Part shown: positions 32,866 through 47,200 of the stretch, piece after piece
How positions within the stretch are numbered: position 1 is the stretch's first letter
Layout of the letters: the number at the start of each line of letters is the position of its first letter
Made by a program: the position numbers and the translations under genes
Source: Amia ocellicauda
Lineage: Eukaryota > Chordata > Actinopteri > Amiiformes > Amiidae
DNA length: 64,000 nucleotides
Direction: 5' to 3'
Assembly (NCBI RefSeq): GCF_036373705.1
Contig: NC_089864.1
Location: 15,362,501 to 15,426,500 of the forward strand
The notes under the pieces: model-generated
The model's input: the letters and a program-made list of their open reading frames with translations, nothing else
What the model was told of the DNA's origin: nothing
Database searches by the model: none

Positions 32866-33150
32866 TGTCAATTATAGCAAAGCCGTTGTGACATTTAATC
32901 CATAATTACTGAACTGAAATACAATTTCTGATATAAAAAATAAAACTGAATGATCTGCAAGAATTATCTGCTTTAGTTGATATCAACAATCGTATTTTTG
33001 ATATCAGAAATTAGATTTGTGATATCAAAATGCATTAACATCTGGTTAAAGATTAAATGTCTGAATGGGTTGCCATGAATTGCTATCAGCAATCAGATTT
33101 GACATCAGTAATTATGGATTAAGTGTCACAAGGGTTTGCCATAGTCATTG
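32866..33150. mobile_element. Palindromic (foldback) MITE with GATATC-rich core
   Basis: The left arm around 32,866-32,912 contains GTTGTGACATTTAATCCATA and ATTACTGA. The right arm around 33,105-33,150 is its imperfect reverse complement (TCAGTAATTATGGATTAAGT, GTCACAAGGG). The core carries repeated GATATCA motifs. No coding capacity. Confidence 0.75.
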
Positions 33151-35410
33151 TAATAATGTAATGCAACTTTTAGATGGTTTAGGCCCTAGAATGGGGGATA
33201 ACACAACCCATAGATAAGCAAAGGAATACAAAGTGGAGTGATCTGGGATTACAGTCCGAGACCAGCACTAGTAGACACTAATAATAATATCAAGACTCTT
33301 TATTGAACTTGGTTTATTTGTCTAGTTAACTTTCAGACAATGGTCACGTACACACATGAGAATCCTACACTTTGCACAGATATCATTTATAAGTGATGCA
33401 GAACAAAAATGTGATATTTTTTTCCCCCTAGTTATAGTAATTAAATAATATATAAATAATTAAATTCTTAAAATATATACTTAAATAAATGCTAAATCTC
33501 CATTGAAAATACTTATCTGCTGTTTGTCTAAATATTTAACTAAATCCTAAATCTGTATTTAATTTTCAGATATATATTTAATTTAAACCTTGAATTATCT
33601 TAAATCTAAAAGCTAAATGTTAAATGGAAAAACCTAGTAGGTCCTGAAAGGCAATCCAGCACTGGTAACAAGCAGTCAATGTGTTACACTATAGCTTCAC
33701 TACTACGACTCAGATCATATCACTACACACACACACACACTTGAGAATTATAGAAAATATATTCCTCTGTGGCTGGTGCCTGACTCTGAGTGGTCTGATC
33801 TGGTGAATGTGTCCCAGTCTATGGCAGAGCATTGCTTTATAAACACCAGTTCCCTTGTAATAATGGGCGCATGACGATGAACACCTCACTGCAGATCACA
33901 GCTGGACACAGCAGACTACCAGTTTCCTTCTATATACCATTTAATGCTTTTCTGGCTGTCATAGCAGAAATAAATGGACATGGACAGAGTGAAATATATA
34001 AATGTATTAATTTCAGGTAGTCCTCCAAATAAGCAGCACACCCTTTTCACCAAAATCTGTCAGAAGCCAAGGGTGTGACCTTACCCTGTAGGGGAGATTT
34101 ACATTAATTTACAGTAATTGTGGATTGCAAGTATTGCAGATGTTTACACCAACTAGAATAGTGCAAGAGTACACCACCTTGTTATGAAGGCAAGGACCTC
34201 AAAATTAATTAGAGTTCCCACAGAAGTTGAACTGAGAGAAGAACTTTAGACTCTTCGGTTTTAATATTTTTGTGTTACACTGATGCCTCAAAACCACATA
34301 TTGCCTTGCTTCCTTCAAAACTGCTGACAGTCATGGTACACACCTTAAAAATATGAATGGATATTAGTGTATATGGGATAAACTAGTGCTATGTTATGTA
34401 GACAAAGTCTTTGTGGTTTCTAATTCAACCAAATTCTATTTCCATGTACAGTACTTTCTGAAATTACTTAACTGCCTTGTAAGTGAGCTGTCTACAGGAA
34501 AGAGAAATGAAAGTGCTAGACTCTGCGGATCAGTTTAGATACAGAGTGGGAGTAAAGTAAGTAGGCAATATGAGTCAACACAAATATTTCAAAGCATAGC
34601 AATTTCTGTAGTAAATAAAACATAAATGTATAACTCAAACATCTCCGCCACCTGTAGACAGAAGTTTGTGTCCAATCCATATCCACAAAATCTCAATGAT
34701 CTCTTGGTGTATCCTTGTTACCAAATGTATGTATACCTGAACCATGGCCATTTCTTATGTATATAATTAAAAGAGCAATATTTGTTTTTGCCTACATTGC
34801 TTGTGACATATAGGAATTGTATTATAATACCATAACAAACCCATTCTACCAACCTGTACATGAAGTAATAATCACTAGGCTACTTCAAAAGGATTTTGTT
34901 TCAAACACATAAATATATAAACATATAATTATTATTTGGGTTAGCTGTGCAACAATGAGGTGTGTGGTCTGCTGCAGAATTTATTTTCTCAAAAGTTTTG
35001 TTATACCCAAGCAAGTGGAAATGTTTTGAATTCAGTGGTTTTATTCATAGTGCACCATGTAACAAAAGGGGGCTTTTTGTGTGATGTGGTGACCTACTTC
35101 TTGTACAGTTATTGGTTGCAGTGGGTTAAGTGTTGGTGTTGATGTTAATGTTTAGATTAACCCAAAAAACACTCTCAGGGTAATGCACATACTCTTAAAT
35201 ACAAATTGATTTCTAGATTGTGCAGCTATTTTTGAAAACCATGACCTCTGCTCATCAGATTAAGAAAACATTTGACAGCAGCAAACAACCTAAATTCATG
35301 TTGCCAAAATGTAGGCTGGGAACTGATTCTATATACCAATGTTAATAGAATAAGTACTACTGGAAGCTATGATGTATTTGTTGTATGTACAATGTGAAAC
35401 ATACAGTAGA
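33151..35410. other. AT-rich stretch, no gene recognised
   Basis: Contains an (AC)n run at about 33,725-33,740. No convincing exon, RNA gene or repeat family was identified. Confidence 0.4.
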
Positions 35411-35414
35411 TTAC

Positions 35415-36905
35415 ATAGATTAATAGATTATATTTATCAATTAACTAAATGCAAAGTGAGTGAACAGAAGAAAAATCTAAATCAAATCCATATTTGGTGT
35501 GACCACCCTTTGCCTTAAAAACAGCATCAATTCTTCCAGGTACACTTGCACAAAGTCAGGGTTTTTGTAGGCATATAGTCAGGTGTATGATTAAACAATT
35601 ATACCAAACAGGTGCTAATGATCATTCAATATGTAGGTTGAAACACAATCATTAACTGAAACAGAAACAGCTGTGTAGGAGGAATAAAACTGGGTGAGGA
35701 ACAGACAAACTCAGCTAACAAGGTGAGGCTGCTGAAGACAGTTTACTGTCAAAAGTCATACACCATGACAAGTCTGAGCACAGCAACAAGACACAAGGTA
35801 GTTCTACTGCATCAGCAAGGTCTCTCCCAGGCTAACATTTCAAGCAGACAGGGGTTTCCAGGTGTGCTGTCCAAGCTCTTTTGAAGAAGCACAAAGAAAT
35901 GGGCAACGTTGAGGACCATAGACACAGTGGTTGGCCATGGAAACTTACTGCAGCAGATGAAAGGCACATCATGCTTACTTCCCTTCACAATCGGAAGATG
36001 TCCAGCAGTGCCATCAGCTCAGAATTGGCAGAAAACAGTGGGACCCTGGTACACCCATCTACTGTCCGGAGAAGTCTGGTCAGAAGTGGCCTTCATGGAA
36101 GACTTGTGGCCAAAAAGCCATACCTCTGACATGGTAACAAGGCCAAGTGATTCAACTATGCATGAAAACACAGTAACTGGGGTGCAGAAAAATGGCAGCA
36201 GGTGCTCTGGACTGATGAGTTAAAATTTGAAATATTTGGCTGTAGCAGAAGGCAGTTTGTTTGCTGAAGGGCTGGAGAGCGGTACACAAATGAGTGTCTG
36301 CAGGCAACAGTGAAGCATGGTGGAGGTTCCTTGCAAGTTTGGGGCTGCATTTCTGCAAATGGAGTTGGGGGATTTGGTCCGAATGAATGGTCTCCTCAAT
36401 GCTGAGAAGTACAGGCAGATACTTATCCATCATGCAATACCATCAGGGAGGCATCTGATTGGCCCCACATTTATTCTGCAGCATGACAACGACCCCAAAC
36501 ATACAGCAACAGTCATTAAGAACTATCTACAGCATAAAGAAGAACAAGGAGTCCTGGAAGTGATGGTATGGCCCCCACAGAGCCCTGATCTCAACATCAT
36601 CGAGTCTGTCTGGGTTTACATGGCGAGAGAAGCAACTGAGGCTGCCTAAATCCACAGAAGAACTGTGGTCAGTTCTCCAAGATGTTTGGGCCAACCTACC
36701 TGCACACAGTTTTTGAAGGAACTCGGCAAGTGAACCTAGAAGAATTTATGCTGTTTTTAAGGCAAAGGGTGGTCACAGCAAATATTGATTTGATTTAGAT
36801 TTTTCTTCTGTTCCCTCACTTTGAATTTAGTTAATTGATAAATATAATCTATTAACATGTCTATTTTTGAAAGCATTCTTACATTACAGCATTTTTTCAC
36901 ACCTG
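35415..36905 (+). mobile_element. Decayed Tc1-type transposon with long terminal repeats
   Basis: The terminal repeats contain AAAGTGAGTGAACAGAAGAA, TATTTGGTGTGACCACCC on the left and the reverse complement on the right (about 36,755-36,905). The transposase lies on the plus strand from about 35,767. It has SQANISS and KKHKEMGNVEDHR in the helix-turn-helix part, then ELAENSGTLVHPSTVRRSLV, then [22 protein letters not shown] and PPQSPDLNIIESVW, the DDE signatures. At least four frameshifts or stops interrupt it. A terminal-repeat fragment of the same family lies at 22,770-22,885. Confidence 0.85.
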
Positions 36906-36917
36906 CCTTAAACTTTT

Positions 36918-36947
36918 AAGTGTGTGTGTGTGTGTGTGTGTGTGTGT
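36918..36947. repeat. (GT)n microsatellite
   Basis: A run of about 14 GT units is followed by TATATA-rich sequence at the right edge of the Tc1 remnant. Confidence 0.9.
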
Positions 36948-37323
36948 CTATATATATATTTATATCTATATCTATACATCTCATATGGTGGCAAACCAAA
37001 TGGTCTATTTGAAAAACAACAAAAATTACTGATTGTGATGCATCAACTAACCATAAATCAAACAATTTGAAAAGCCTGAAACCAGAGATTAATTTAAATG
37101 TATATGAAGCACATTTTGAAATTATTTGATGCAAATCCAGTTACATAGATATATATGCAATACATGCAGAATTTCCATCAAATAAGACGATATACAAAAA
37201 ACACAATTTCAAGCTAAGAACTTGTTTAATATTCATGTTACAGAAAAGTGAAAAACTGTAGGGATATAACACTGTAGTCTACAATGTAAAAGAGAAGCAG
37301 AAGACTACAGGGTAAATGTATGG

Positions 37324-37329
37324 TTTATT
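37324..37329 (-). promoter_or_regulatory. Polyadenylation signal of the tetraspanin paralogue
   Basis: AATAAA on the minus strand lies about 87 bp after the TAG at 37,416-37,418. Confidence 0.5.
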
Positions 37330-37415
37330 TATTATCTAAGTTTACATTTTTAAAAGAGAAATACAAACCTAAAATGTTATCAGGTTTAACATTCTCTGGG
37401 GATTCTCTGGGATTC

Positions 37416-40400
37416 CTACAGTGCATAATGAGGATCAGTAACCCCAGAGATAGCTGCTTGTTTTAGCTGGCGGGCAGCACACGTTGACAGAAGCATCCCC
37501 AAGAACTGGAAAAGACAGAATACACAAGAAACAGTTAGTCACAAGATCCATTATTTCTGATAATGGATATTAACTATTTTGCAAATGCTGTCTACTTATT
37601 AGTACTTGAATCTATCTGAATAATTACCCCCAAAATCTTTTTTTTTTTTTTTTTTTTAATTTAGCATGTTGGCATAAATCCATAATTTTTCATTATTTTG
37701 GGGGAACTTTATTGTTAGTTAAACAAAATGCTGTAATCATTTGCTTGACTGAAACAAGGGTCTATGGAAGCTAGTACTTCTAAAGAAAGGATTTGTTTAT
37801 GTAATGTGTTTTTGTATATTTTGATTGTTTAGTCAATTTGCTCCATGCTTGTGGGGTTGTGGAAGTGACTGCTGCTGTGTTGCTATATACAGTACATACA
37901 GATAGATGGATGCATACCGCAATGATTGCAAATCCAAAGCTTAATCCAAAAATCACACTGTAGCCAAGTTCCAACAATGAAAACATCACATTGATACACG
38001 GCTAAAAAACAGAAAATCAATATTAAGTTACACGTTGGATTTGAAAAAAATAAAGATCTGTGTAATAATTTTTGTTTTAAATAAAACAGAACTTCTAAAT
38101 AAAGTTATTCTCACCTGTGCATAGACACGACGGGATTGTCCCTGTAAAGAATTTCAAACATTGGTTAAAGACAAATTCTGGTTCTGATATGCCTGTACAA
38201 CGCGAGTGTGAAAGCATTCACTCTGGAATCGATAGATTGATTGTCACCCTGTCGGTAACTGCTGTCCGAATCAGGCACTAGAAAGTACCTGAGATAGTAA
38301 TCCTCTATCTCCTGTTATACGAGGTTGTCTCACTAACACAATTATACACCTCCTTAGTCTGGGCTTGAATTATGACCTGCAGAATCGTGCAGAAGAGTAT
38401 GGTTGCAGATGTAAAAGACAACAACATGGGGTTGAACCCTCATTACCCACAGCTGCGTAGGGCACCAGAATATACCGATGTTATTTGACACTTGGGTGTT
38501 TATTAATGTATGTCAAGACTTGCATTATGTATGTCAATGCTATATGTGCTGAATCTCATATATTTGTTTGTCTTGTGTGTTCTAGGTAAAGTGACTGACA
38601 CACACAGACTGCAGGTGGCACTGTTTCCTCAATATCTAACATGTTGATCTTTCTAGTAAGGAGGGCAGAGGGGAAGCAATGGAGACGAATAACTAAGTGT
38701 CAGTGCTGTGTGCTTGTGACTCAGTTCTATCCCTCTACCCAGGGAATATAACAATTTGGCATTACCTAATGTTAAGATTTAAAAAAAATATACAGTATAT
38801 TTTATATGCATCACGTTACTGAATATAACCAGTAATACAAATATACATTCTGAATTAAATACAATAGTTTAAAATGCTAGTTTCTGTCTGTCAACTTCAT
38901 CAGTATACCTTGTCATAATATATATTTACATATATTAACAGTTACCTCTACATTGATACAGTCTGAGCTCCCAGATGTGCAGTCACATGAGTCAGGAATT
39001 TGGCTTCCCCAGTCTTTATAACCATTGACCAACCCACAACACCTAGCCTGTTAGAGGGAATAATGTATAGGAAAATGTAGTCAGTACACACAATTACATT
39101 TTAATAGTGATTTAATCTGAACAGGTCAGATAGTAAAAAGGCAAATGTATTTGTGGTTTATATAGTTTTTCTTAATTGGATTTCTTAAGGCCGTTAATCC
39201 TGCAACAAAATTCCATATCTCACACACTATGCCAACAAATATGAATTGACATGATATCCTGTGTTTAGATTATTGTGAACATTCATGATAAAACATGATT
39301 CCCGTCAGATGACCATGTAACGTAATCTAAACTAAAGCACTTACAACTGCCTGAAGCTGGTCCAATTCTTTTCTCATCTCATCACCCTTTACATCCAGTG
39401 GAATTAACTTTTCAGTTTCACTCTTAAATGCCACAAAAACCTAGATTTTAATAAAAAAGAAAGACAACTCTAAATGTGGGTAAATTGGATGAGTATACAC
39501 AATAAGAAGTTATTCTCAGTTTATAATACAAGTGTAAATGTTATATAGAAATTTACAGTCCAAGTAAGGTGAAAAGTTTAATGGAAATAAACCAAACACC
39601 CATATTATCTGTAAACAGTTGCCACTTCTGAACATGCAAGAATCCCACTCACCACCACAACCTTAGGCAATACTAAGGAATTGTATTATACAATATGAAA
39701 CACACAGATTCTATGCCCTTGTATGGGTGTCATTTGAGATGGCATTTGGCTTCCTTGTAAAATAAGTAATAAAGAAAGCTTAACTTTGGTAGGTATAACA
39801 AGATGTTTTAAAATATTTACATAATCTGTTTTAATAATAATACTTTAGACTCATAGACACATCAAATATTCTTATGAAAAAATAATCATTAATTCTCCCT
39901 GAATTACAGAAACCCATAAATCATTTCAGTCAAATCACTTTAATGGTTTGTATTCTTTGGTATACAGCAACGGTGGCTAACCCTGGTCATGGAGAGCCAC
40001 AGGGTCTGCAGGTTTTTGTTTTATCCAGATCGTTAACTGCTTAATTGCACCAATTATGGGTCTTAATTAGGCAAAATGTCCCTGTGTTCAAGATATCCAT
40101 TGATTGGTAATGAATCCTGCAGGATTGCGGCTCTCCAGGACCAGGGTTAGCCACCCCTGGTATACAGTATACATAGTACATTATTTGCAATTTTTTAATA
40201 TGATATGAAGAACATGAAAAACATACCTTAGATTTCTGTGAAGCAAACCATATTCCTAGAATTACAAGCATGATAACACAGAGAGCCATTCCAGTGGAAT
40301 ACTGCAGGAAACAAAACATATTGGGAAATAGTTCATTCAATGAGCCTAAATATCATCTTGAATTTCATATTCTCTATTTATGGTATTTACAGTTATTATG

Positions 40401-42949
40401 AAGAGTGCCCAAACAGTAATTTATACCAACGTTAATCTCACACATACCCCTTTCAGCATACACTGGTTCTCCGATTTGGCACCAAAAAGTCCAAATAATC
40501 CAAAAGCAACAGTAACAACTGCAATAAGGATACACATGCCTTTGGAACTCCCAGTGTGTCCCTCAGCCTGAAAGTCAACATCATTCATAAAGAGATATTT
40601 AGTGAATATTATTTAAAATTGATTCAGTAAATACATATTTCGTTTGTATGTTGATTAAAAAGATTTTCAACACAAATGATAAAAAGCTTGAATTAAGTTT
40701 GATGACTTCCAATGATTACATACATCTAGTTTATACATGTATGCTTTTGCAGCTATTTCTGCAGTGAGTAAGACTTATTTTCTCAGTCGAAGATCTGAAT
40801 AAGAGACAGAATTGACTGACTGTTAAAAAAAGCCCCAAACAATTATAACTGCACAGCCTTTATTTAGTGGAGATGTCAGGCCTGCTCTCCACACTTCCCC
40901 TGTTCAGCACTTGAGGTCATCCTCATCACCTGAATACTAGTCAGTCTCTCTTTCTCTAATAGAAATCATCCAAATAACATTCCTACCATGTGCGCTTGTC
41001 CCAATAACCCTCTGCACTCATTGGTTCTACTTTCCCTACCAGCTCCACTGACTCCACTCTGCCCTGCACTTAAACCCCTGCTTGCCTCTGCACTGTTCTT
41101 TACTACGCCTTTACAGTCTCCCCTTTGTACTTTTGCCTTTGCCCTCCTTTTGATTGAGTACACACTTGAATCCACATCTGCTAGGTTTTTCTGTCCTATT
41201 AATGCAATTCAATGTGAATCTTCCATGGTTGCTTTTTTTTTTTAATTATTATTTTTATTGGTAATAAACCTTCATTCCAAATTGGCACTGTGGTGTGAAA
41301 GATCAGAGATCTGCAAGATTTCCACAGGAAATTAATAGATCACATTTTCCAATATAAATTATTATATTCAAACAAATAATGCAAAATGGCATGCAAACTT
41401 TGATTTAGGTCATGTAGTCTTTGGTATATCAAAGATTTGTTTTTCTAAATTATATCTTAGTTTGCTAATTTTGAATTGAAGACCCTACATAATATTCAAT
41501 CTGTTAGTTTTACATTACATATACATCTTGCCTGTCTTGACTATGATGAATTCTTCCTTTTGACTAGGGATGTCATTTCCATCAATAATTACAGGTCATC
41601 TCAATATAGATAATGTTTTTAAGCTTGGGACCTGAATGACACAGTCACTGGAAACCAATGAGATTTGTTCATTTTTGACCCCATGTAGAACTACTTTCTA
41701 CATAAAGTGAACATTTTAAGACATAAATACAGACCAATGGATATACATTATATATAATTTGGATATAGTAAAAGTTGAGAAAACCTTGGTGGACCCGGAC
41801 CCAATGATCAGTATATCAGCACAGTTCATTTCAGTGGGTGAATGCATTAATAAACCTGAATATGTATATTAACAGGAGGTGAGCAACAAATCGAAAATGG
41901 GTAACGGTTTTATTATCTGAATATACTCTGCCAATATAATACATTTAGAACTACATGCTATACTTTGTTCATCTTTTAAGGGTGCTTGTTGGGAATTTAA
42001 ATTATGAGATTAGAACATTACCTGTAGGTTTTCAAAATGGAAGTGAGAACTTTGTTAATTTAATTGGGTAAGGACATTGGAAACCACATGAAGTTGTATT
42101 TTATTAGAACAATAGCAACACAAATGATTTGACAAGCCTACATTGTTGGATATATTTGAACCATTATTTGCTTACTCAAATTTAACAAGGACAATAAAAT
42201 TTGTACTTACAGCATTTTGGAAATGAATCCCAAACAGAAGGAAAACAATTCCAACAAGCTGCAAATAAGAAAATAAATACATGCATACATCAACCAACAT
42301 TATTTGGATGAATTAGTTTTAATCACTATAATCCATTCAGTATACCCAAGCATTAAAAACATTACTTGTAAGAACTTGTAACATGTATGTATTTTGAATG
42401 ATTGATATTAAACATATGTAACTAAATGCACCATCACATATAATTAAATATTCTCACAGTATATAAGTTTTATAGTAACAAAGAGAAGGAGATCTCCGTC
42501 CAGTGCATATCAGCCACTACTTTCTTGTAAAGCTTTAGTGGAGTGTGTAGTTAAAGTAAAGCTACATAAAGCTTATTGTAATACCATAGGATCCAAAGTT
42601 GAACTTAAAGCTGTATTTGTGAAATTGTTACATAATTATTTTGTATTGCAATGGTGAAAACCTAAATGCATGTTTATATGGTCTAAAATTATACATTAGT
42701 ACAACAGACCAATACATTTATTAAAGCAAATGGCATCTACTTGTTTAGATATAATACTGTTTTCATGAAAATATTACTCCAAACACTACATACATATACA
42801 CTACATAAATAGTGACCTAAGAATAATTATAACCAAAAAATGAATACAATTCTTAATATGTTGTGGCTGTAATAATTTGAACAACTTACTGTGAGCAATA
42901 TGTTGAAGGTGACGAGTAATCCTTTCAAACAGTAGTTGATGTGTGCCAT
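37416..42949 (-). CDS. TSPAN8-like tetraspanin paralogue (nine coding exons, 233 aa)
   Basis: Exons in gene order: 42949-42890, 42258-42211, 40567-40448, 40301-40227, 39440-39345, 39047-38946, 38141-38115, 38001-37918, 37505-37416, all GT-AG and phase 0. Tetraspanins are four-pass membrane scaffolds that organise integrins and other partners. TM1 is about residues 6-32 (CLKGLLVTFNILL onward), TM2 about 48-70, TM3 about 77-97, TM4 about 182-208. The large loop has the hallmark [13 protein letters not shown], then SCDC, DC and PC, six cysteines as in TSPAN8. Unusual: the usual GCCGA after TM2 is GLFGA, lacking those palmitoylation-type cysteines. The loop exon is split by an extra intron, giving a 27-nt exon (GQSRRVYAQ). 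The tail is KQAAISGVTDPHYAL. It lies 4.5 kb downstream of a more typical TSPAN8 in the same orientation, hence a tandem duplicate. A TTTATT (AATAAA on the minus strand) is at 37,324-37,329. Confidence 0.88.
39968..40159. mobile_element. 192-bp hAT-type MITE with perfect 8-bp target-site duplication
   Basis: GTATACAG flanks both sides exactly (39,960-39,967 and 40,160-40,167). The termini are CAACGGTGGCTAACCCTGGT and, in reverse complement, CAGGGGTGGCTAACCCTGGT. It lies in the intron of the tetraspanin paralogue between exons 39,345-39,440 and 40,227-40,301. The perfect duplication suggests a young insertion. Confidence 0.92.
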
Positions 42950-45900
42950 TTTTAGATTGGTAACTTCAGAATTACCTGAACCTTAATATGAATGGTGCAG
43001 AGTAATATACTTGCATCAGATGTAATTTAAGATCAGTGGTAGGAGGAGCCTCTTTTCATATTTGATGCTGATTTTTATTTTATATTTCCACAGAAGGGCC
43101 AAACTTTAGAAGAAGGCATAAAAGCAATGTTTGGTACATATATTTAAAATGATCATATTCTGCCTGTATTAGACGAATCATAGAATGATTTTCCACAGAC
43201 CATTGGTCTTCTCTGCAAAGGTATATTTTGCAGTGAGAGGCAATGAATACATTTATGAGAAATCACACATGCATCTGAACAGGAAGTGCTTGAATAGGAA
43301 CCCAGGAAACCAATGTTCTGTGGGAATTAAACTTTAGACAAACCCCAAGACTAACATGAGCTCACTGAACACACAATTATTAGATTTGCTGAAATTAACT
43401 GCTGAAAGATGCAAACCTATTAATGTCATTTTATATTATGTGCGCTATATAATAGAATAAAACCTTATCTGGAATTGATTTGGAAGCAGGGAACTTCTTC
43501 TATAAAACTACACTACAATACCTACTTTAAGTAGTAATGAAATGCAATGAGTAATGTATTGGAAATTGAGCCATAGAATTAATTGATCTTTTCTTAAATT
43601 AGATAGACTATGCAGTGGAAGATATTGGTCTAGACCGTTTCAAAACATGTACCTACTATGTTACTTATATGTAGTTTGTATCTTATGAAAAATTAAAAAT
43701 AACTAAATAAACCATTAGTACAACATCTACAGTTTCTGAGTTGGTTGACATCTAGATGTAGTCTAGGCCTGAGTTAATAATATATGCAGGTTTTGTTGTT
43801 TGGAAGGGTGCCAGGTACACATCTTTTTTTTTTTGTTTTGTTTGTTTGTCTACTTTACTGCACAGGACAGATATATTAAATCCTGTCACCATTGATATGA
43901 AAGTGTGCAGGCATTGACGAGAAACTCAATCCAACCACAAATCAGGTCTCAAAAGGTGTTTGCCACTTCTTGACGCCTTCAATTCAAGTGCAGCATGTGA
44001 AATACACAGGAAAGCACAGAGATTGCTAAAGGGCCCACTTTTTTGACCTACATACAAATATTTTCCATCTCTATGAAAGCAGTGATACAGACAGTATGTA
44101 AGTTGACCCAATTACAACAGAACCACAATGGTTTCAGTTGTTCAACCTGTGTGAAATACACTTGACTTAAATGTCCACTGATATAACTATTCATGGACTG
44201 TGAGTATGTATTTATTGGATACCAACATCTCAACACTCAATTCAAGTAGAATAAATTGTCAGACGGGGCTGTGACTCGGTTAAAAAATGTTTTTTAATTA
44301 TTACTTGAACTTTGCTTATTAATAGAGAGTTTATGTGAAATCATAAAAAGAACAATACGTATGCCACTTACAAAGTATGTCAGATCTCCATGCAAGTGTG
44401 AATGAGCTGATGTCTTTAAGCTTTGAAAAGGAATAGCAGGAACATTTGCACTTCAGAAAGCAAAGTATTTTTTTTAGAATGCAATTCTTTTGGGGTAACC
44501 GATTACTTTTCCAAATGTGTTTGTTCTCTGATTTGATTTAAATACCAAAGTCTTTTAATTGCATGTCTGCTGCACAAACCCTGAATATGCAGTGTCTATT
44601 TTCAGACGGACATTTACTATGGAGAACCCTTAGTTATGAAATGTCTAGAAGTCTGTAAATGAAAACACTAAACATAAGCTGAACATGACATACTTGTTTA
44701 TGAGCAGCAATAATTGTAGTTAACATTTTTGTTGCTCAAATTGAAAAATCTAATCTGATATTTCTGAAAAATGTAAAATTATTCCACATAAAAAGTCAGT
44801 CATTAAGATTATGAAACAGCGCACCAGAGAAACCAAAATCACAGATGAGCTTGATAGTGCACAATTGTACCATTGATTCTTTACATCCGATCTACTGCTG
44901 TACTAGAGGAGACAGGTGCTTCTATTTATTTAATTGAGCTGGGGTATCTAATCTTTGTCACCCAAGCATTTCTAGATGACACCTCACAGATTAAAAGTAT
45001 AAAAATTCTTATAAAATCTTAATCTAACACCCACATTTACATATGCATTTATGTAGCATTTAAGGGATCTCAGTACAGGAGCATAAAGAGTGTGTAAGTG
45101 TTGTGGGAGGGAGGGAGGATTGTTTAAGGTGTTAGTTTGGAAAATCATAACATATGCACAAGAGAAAGCTTTTAAACCATGCAGGTGTAACATCTTGGTT
45201 TTGTCGCTATAGCCTGTAACCAACTATTGCTCAAGGGTAAGGTCCTCAATCAACTCTTAAAATCAAGTTTTGCTTCACAGGTTTGTAAAATAGTAACATG
45301 GCTTCAGAGACTAGCATTAGATCATATCAAATGGTCTCACAATTTGACTCATTTAAAATTAACAGACCATTAAAATGTAAATTAAAACAAGACCTATAAT
45401 TCCTATAATACTATACAGATGGCAAATGCTTAATGGTTTCATGTTTGTGTATGTATTAATCTGTGCTTTACATAATTATGACCATTTGTGTGTTATTCAT
45501 TTAAAAGAGCAAACAAACATTCAGTTACATTCATTTCCCCTGCATGGAAGTAAATTTGCATATGAAATCCCACTGTAACCACGGAGAATTCTTCTCACAT
45601 TTGCTTAACAATGTGAAGTGTCTGAACACCAGCACACAGAAGGCCTTTTCAACCCTGATTTCCCCTATAACAGTTTTTTTTTTTAACATCACTATATTGA
45701 CAGCTGGTGTAGCTTGAATTTCCGTTACAAATGCACCTAACCTAAATTCTGTAAAAAATCTGACAGAACTCATATTACAGAATTTTCTCAATCATCAACT
45801 CCATCTTAAATACAAATTATAAAACATTGTATTGCCTTAAGGAAAGTCATCAAATAATACTAGTATCATTTTTTTTTTAAATAGTTGGAAAATATATTTT

Positions 45901-47200
45901 TGTTCCTCAAGGTTCCCAAAGTTATTTTTGATTTGCCGATTAGACGAGCATGAAATAGACTTAACTAAGCTAATGAATCTGCACTTATAAATATGTAAAA
46001 TTAGAAATGAAAACAATGCAAATAAAATAAATGCATAAAGCCACCACTAATTTAGATAAACTGTAGTTTGCTATTAGCAGGTGGGTCAAAGCTTTAGTTT
46101 TCATACAGCAGTTGCGGTTTCATTGTCAATAAGAGGGCTCATTCAAGGCAGTGAGAAAAAACAAACCTGGCTAAACCCAATCCTTTAATTATTGGATGAC
46201 AGAGAGCACTTTTCTATGATTACAGGTGTAACAGAGTATTCTCTCTAAAATGGGGGCTCATAAATGCAATTCATGCAAGAAAATCTAAAAATACCCACAG
46301 TCTGTAAATCCAATTCAGACATATTGTTCATATTGCTGAAGTGAAAACAATGAGATCAAACCTGTAAAAGCTTATGAAATGGACACAAATGTCAATTATT
46401 TAAAATAAGCTAATTACTAATCATTCTATCAGAACAAGCTGAACAAATGTAGGTTTCTTTTGGTAGTTTTATAACAAAACATGAAAACTAAATGATTGGG
46501 AGATGGTTTAGTATAAAGTTTAATCTCCAGGAAGTCATGCTAGACAATACAGTCAGTCACAGACTAATAAATAAGCAACACTTTAAACATTGAGGTAAAT
46601 TTAGTTACACAATCAAAACAGATTAACAATGTTATAGCTGCATTATATATAATGCCAATATTAAAAACATTCCAGCAGTTTAACAATCAGAACATTTGCA
46701 ATAATAAAAAAAGTTTTATTAAAGTTGATACAAAAATAAATCACAAACAGGAAGCTAGATTATGCATCTATATCTTTGTGGATATAATATAAATATTCCT
46801 GGATTACATTTAAATATCCAATCAGTAATTAAATAGGTGTTTTTTGTAGTTTTGTTTTTAGAAAACAAAAGCAGAGCAAAACAATATATATGCCTTGAAA
46901 AATGGTAATCTGAAGTAGCACAACAATAATCTTCCAAATCTAAGATATAATTCGGCATGTTCACACTAGTGTACTAGAAAAAATGTTCAACTGTTCAAAA
47001 CTACATTTGTTTTGTGCACACAAAGAAGGAGTTTTAAGCCAGTCTGACAACTTACAGAATTCATGCACATACTCGTAAATCCAAGAAAAGTCAGTATTGT
47101 TGTAAAAGCATTACATTCATTCAAATGGAGAGCACTGCCCCTTTTCTTTATTATTATTATTATTTTTTTTTTCAAAAGAAGGATGGTTAGGTATGATTTA
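42950..47200. other. Intergenic region between the two tetraspanin genes
   Basis: About 4.2 kb of AT-rich DNA separates the start of the paralogue from the 3' end of TSPAN8. Short open frames have no recognisable domain. The promoter of the paralogue should lie just above 42,949, but I see no distinctive motif. A T-rich tract is at about 43,825-43,840. Confidence 0.4.

Noticed and set aside
45531-45791. Minus-strand open frame of 86 residues between the tetraspanin genes
   Set aside because: No family resemblance and no neighbouring exons with matching phase.
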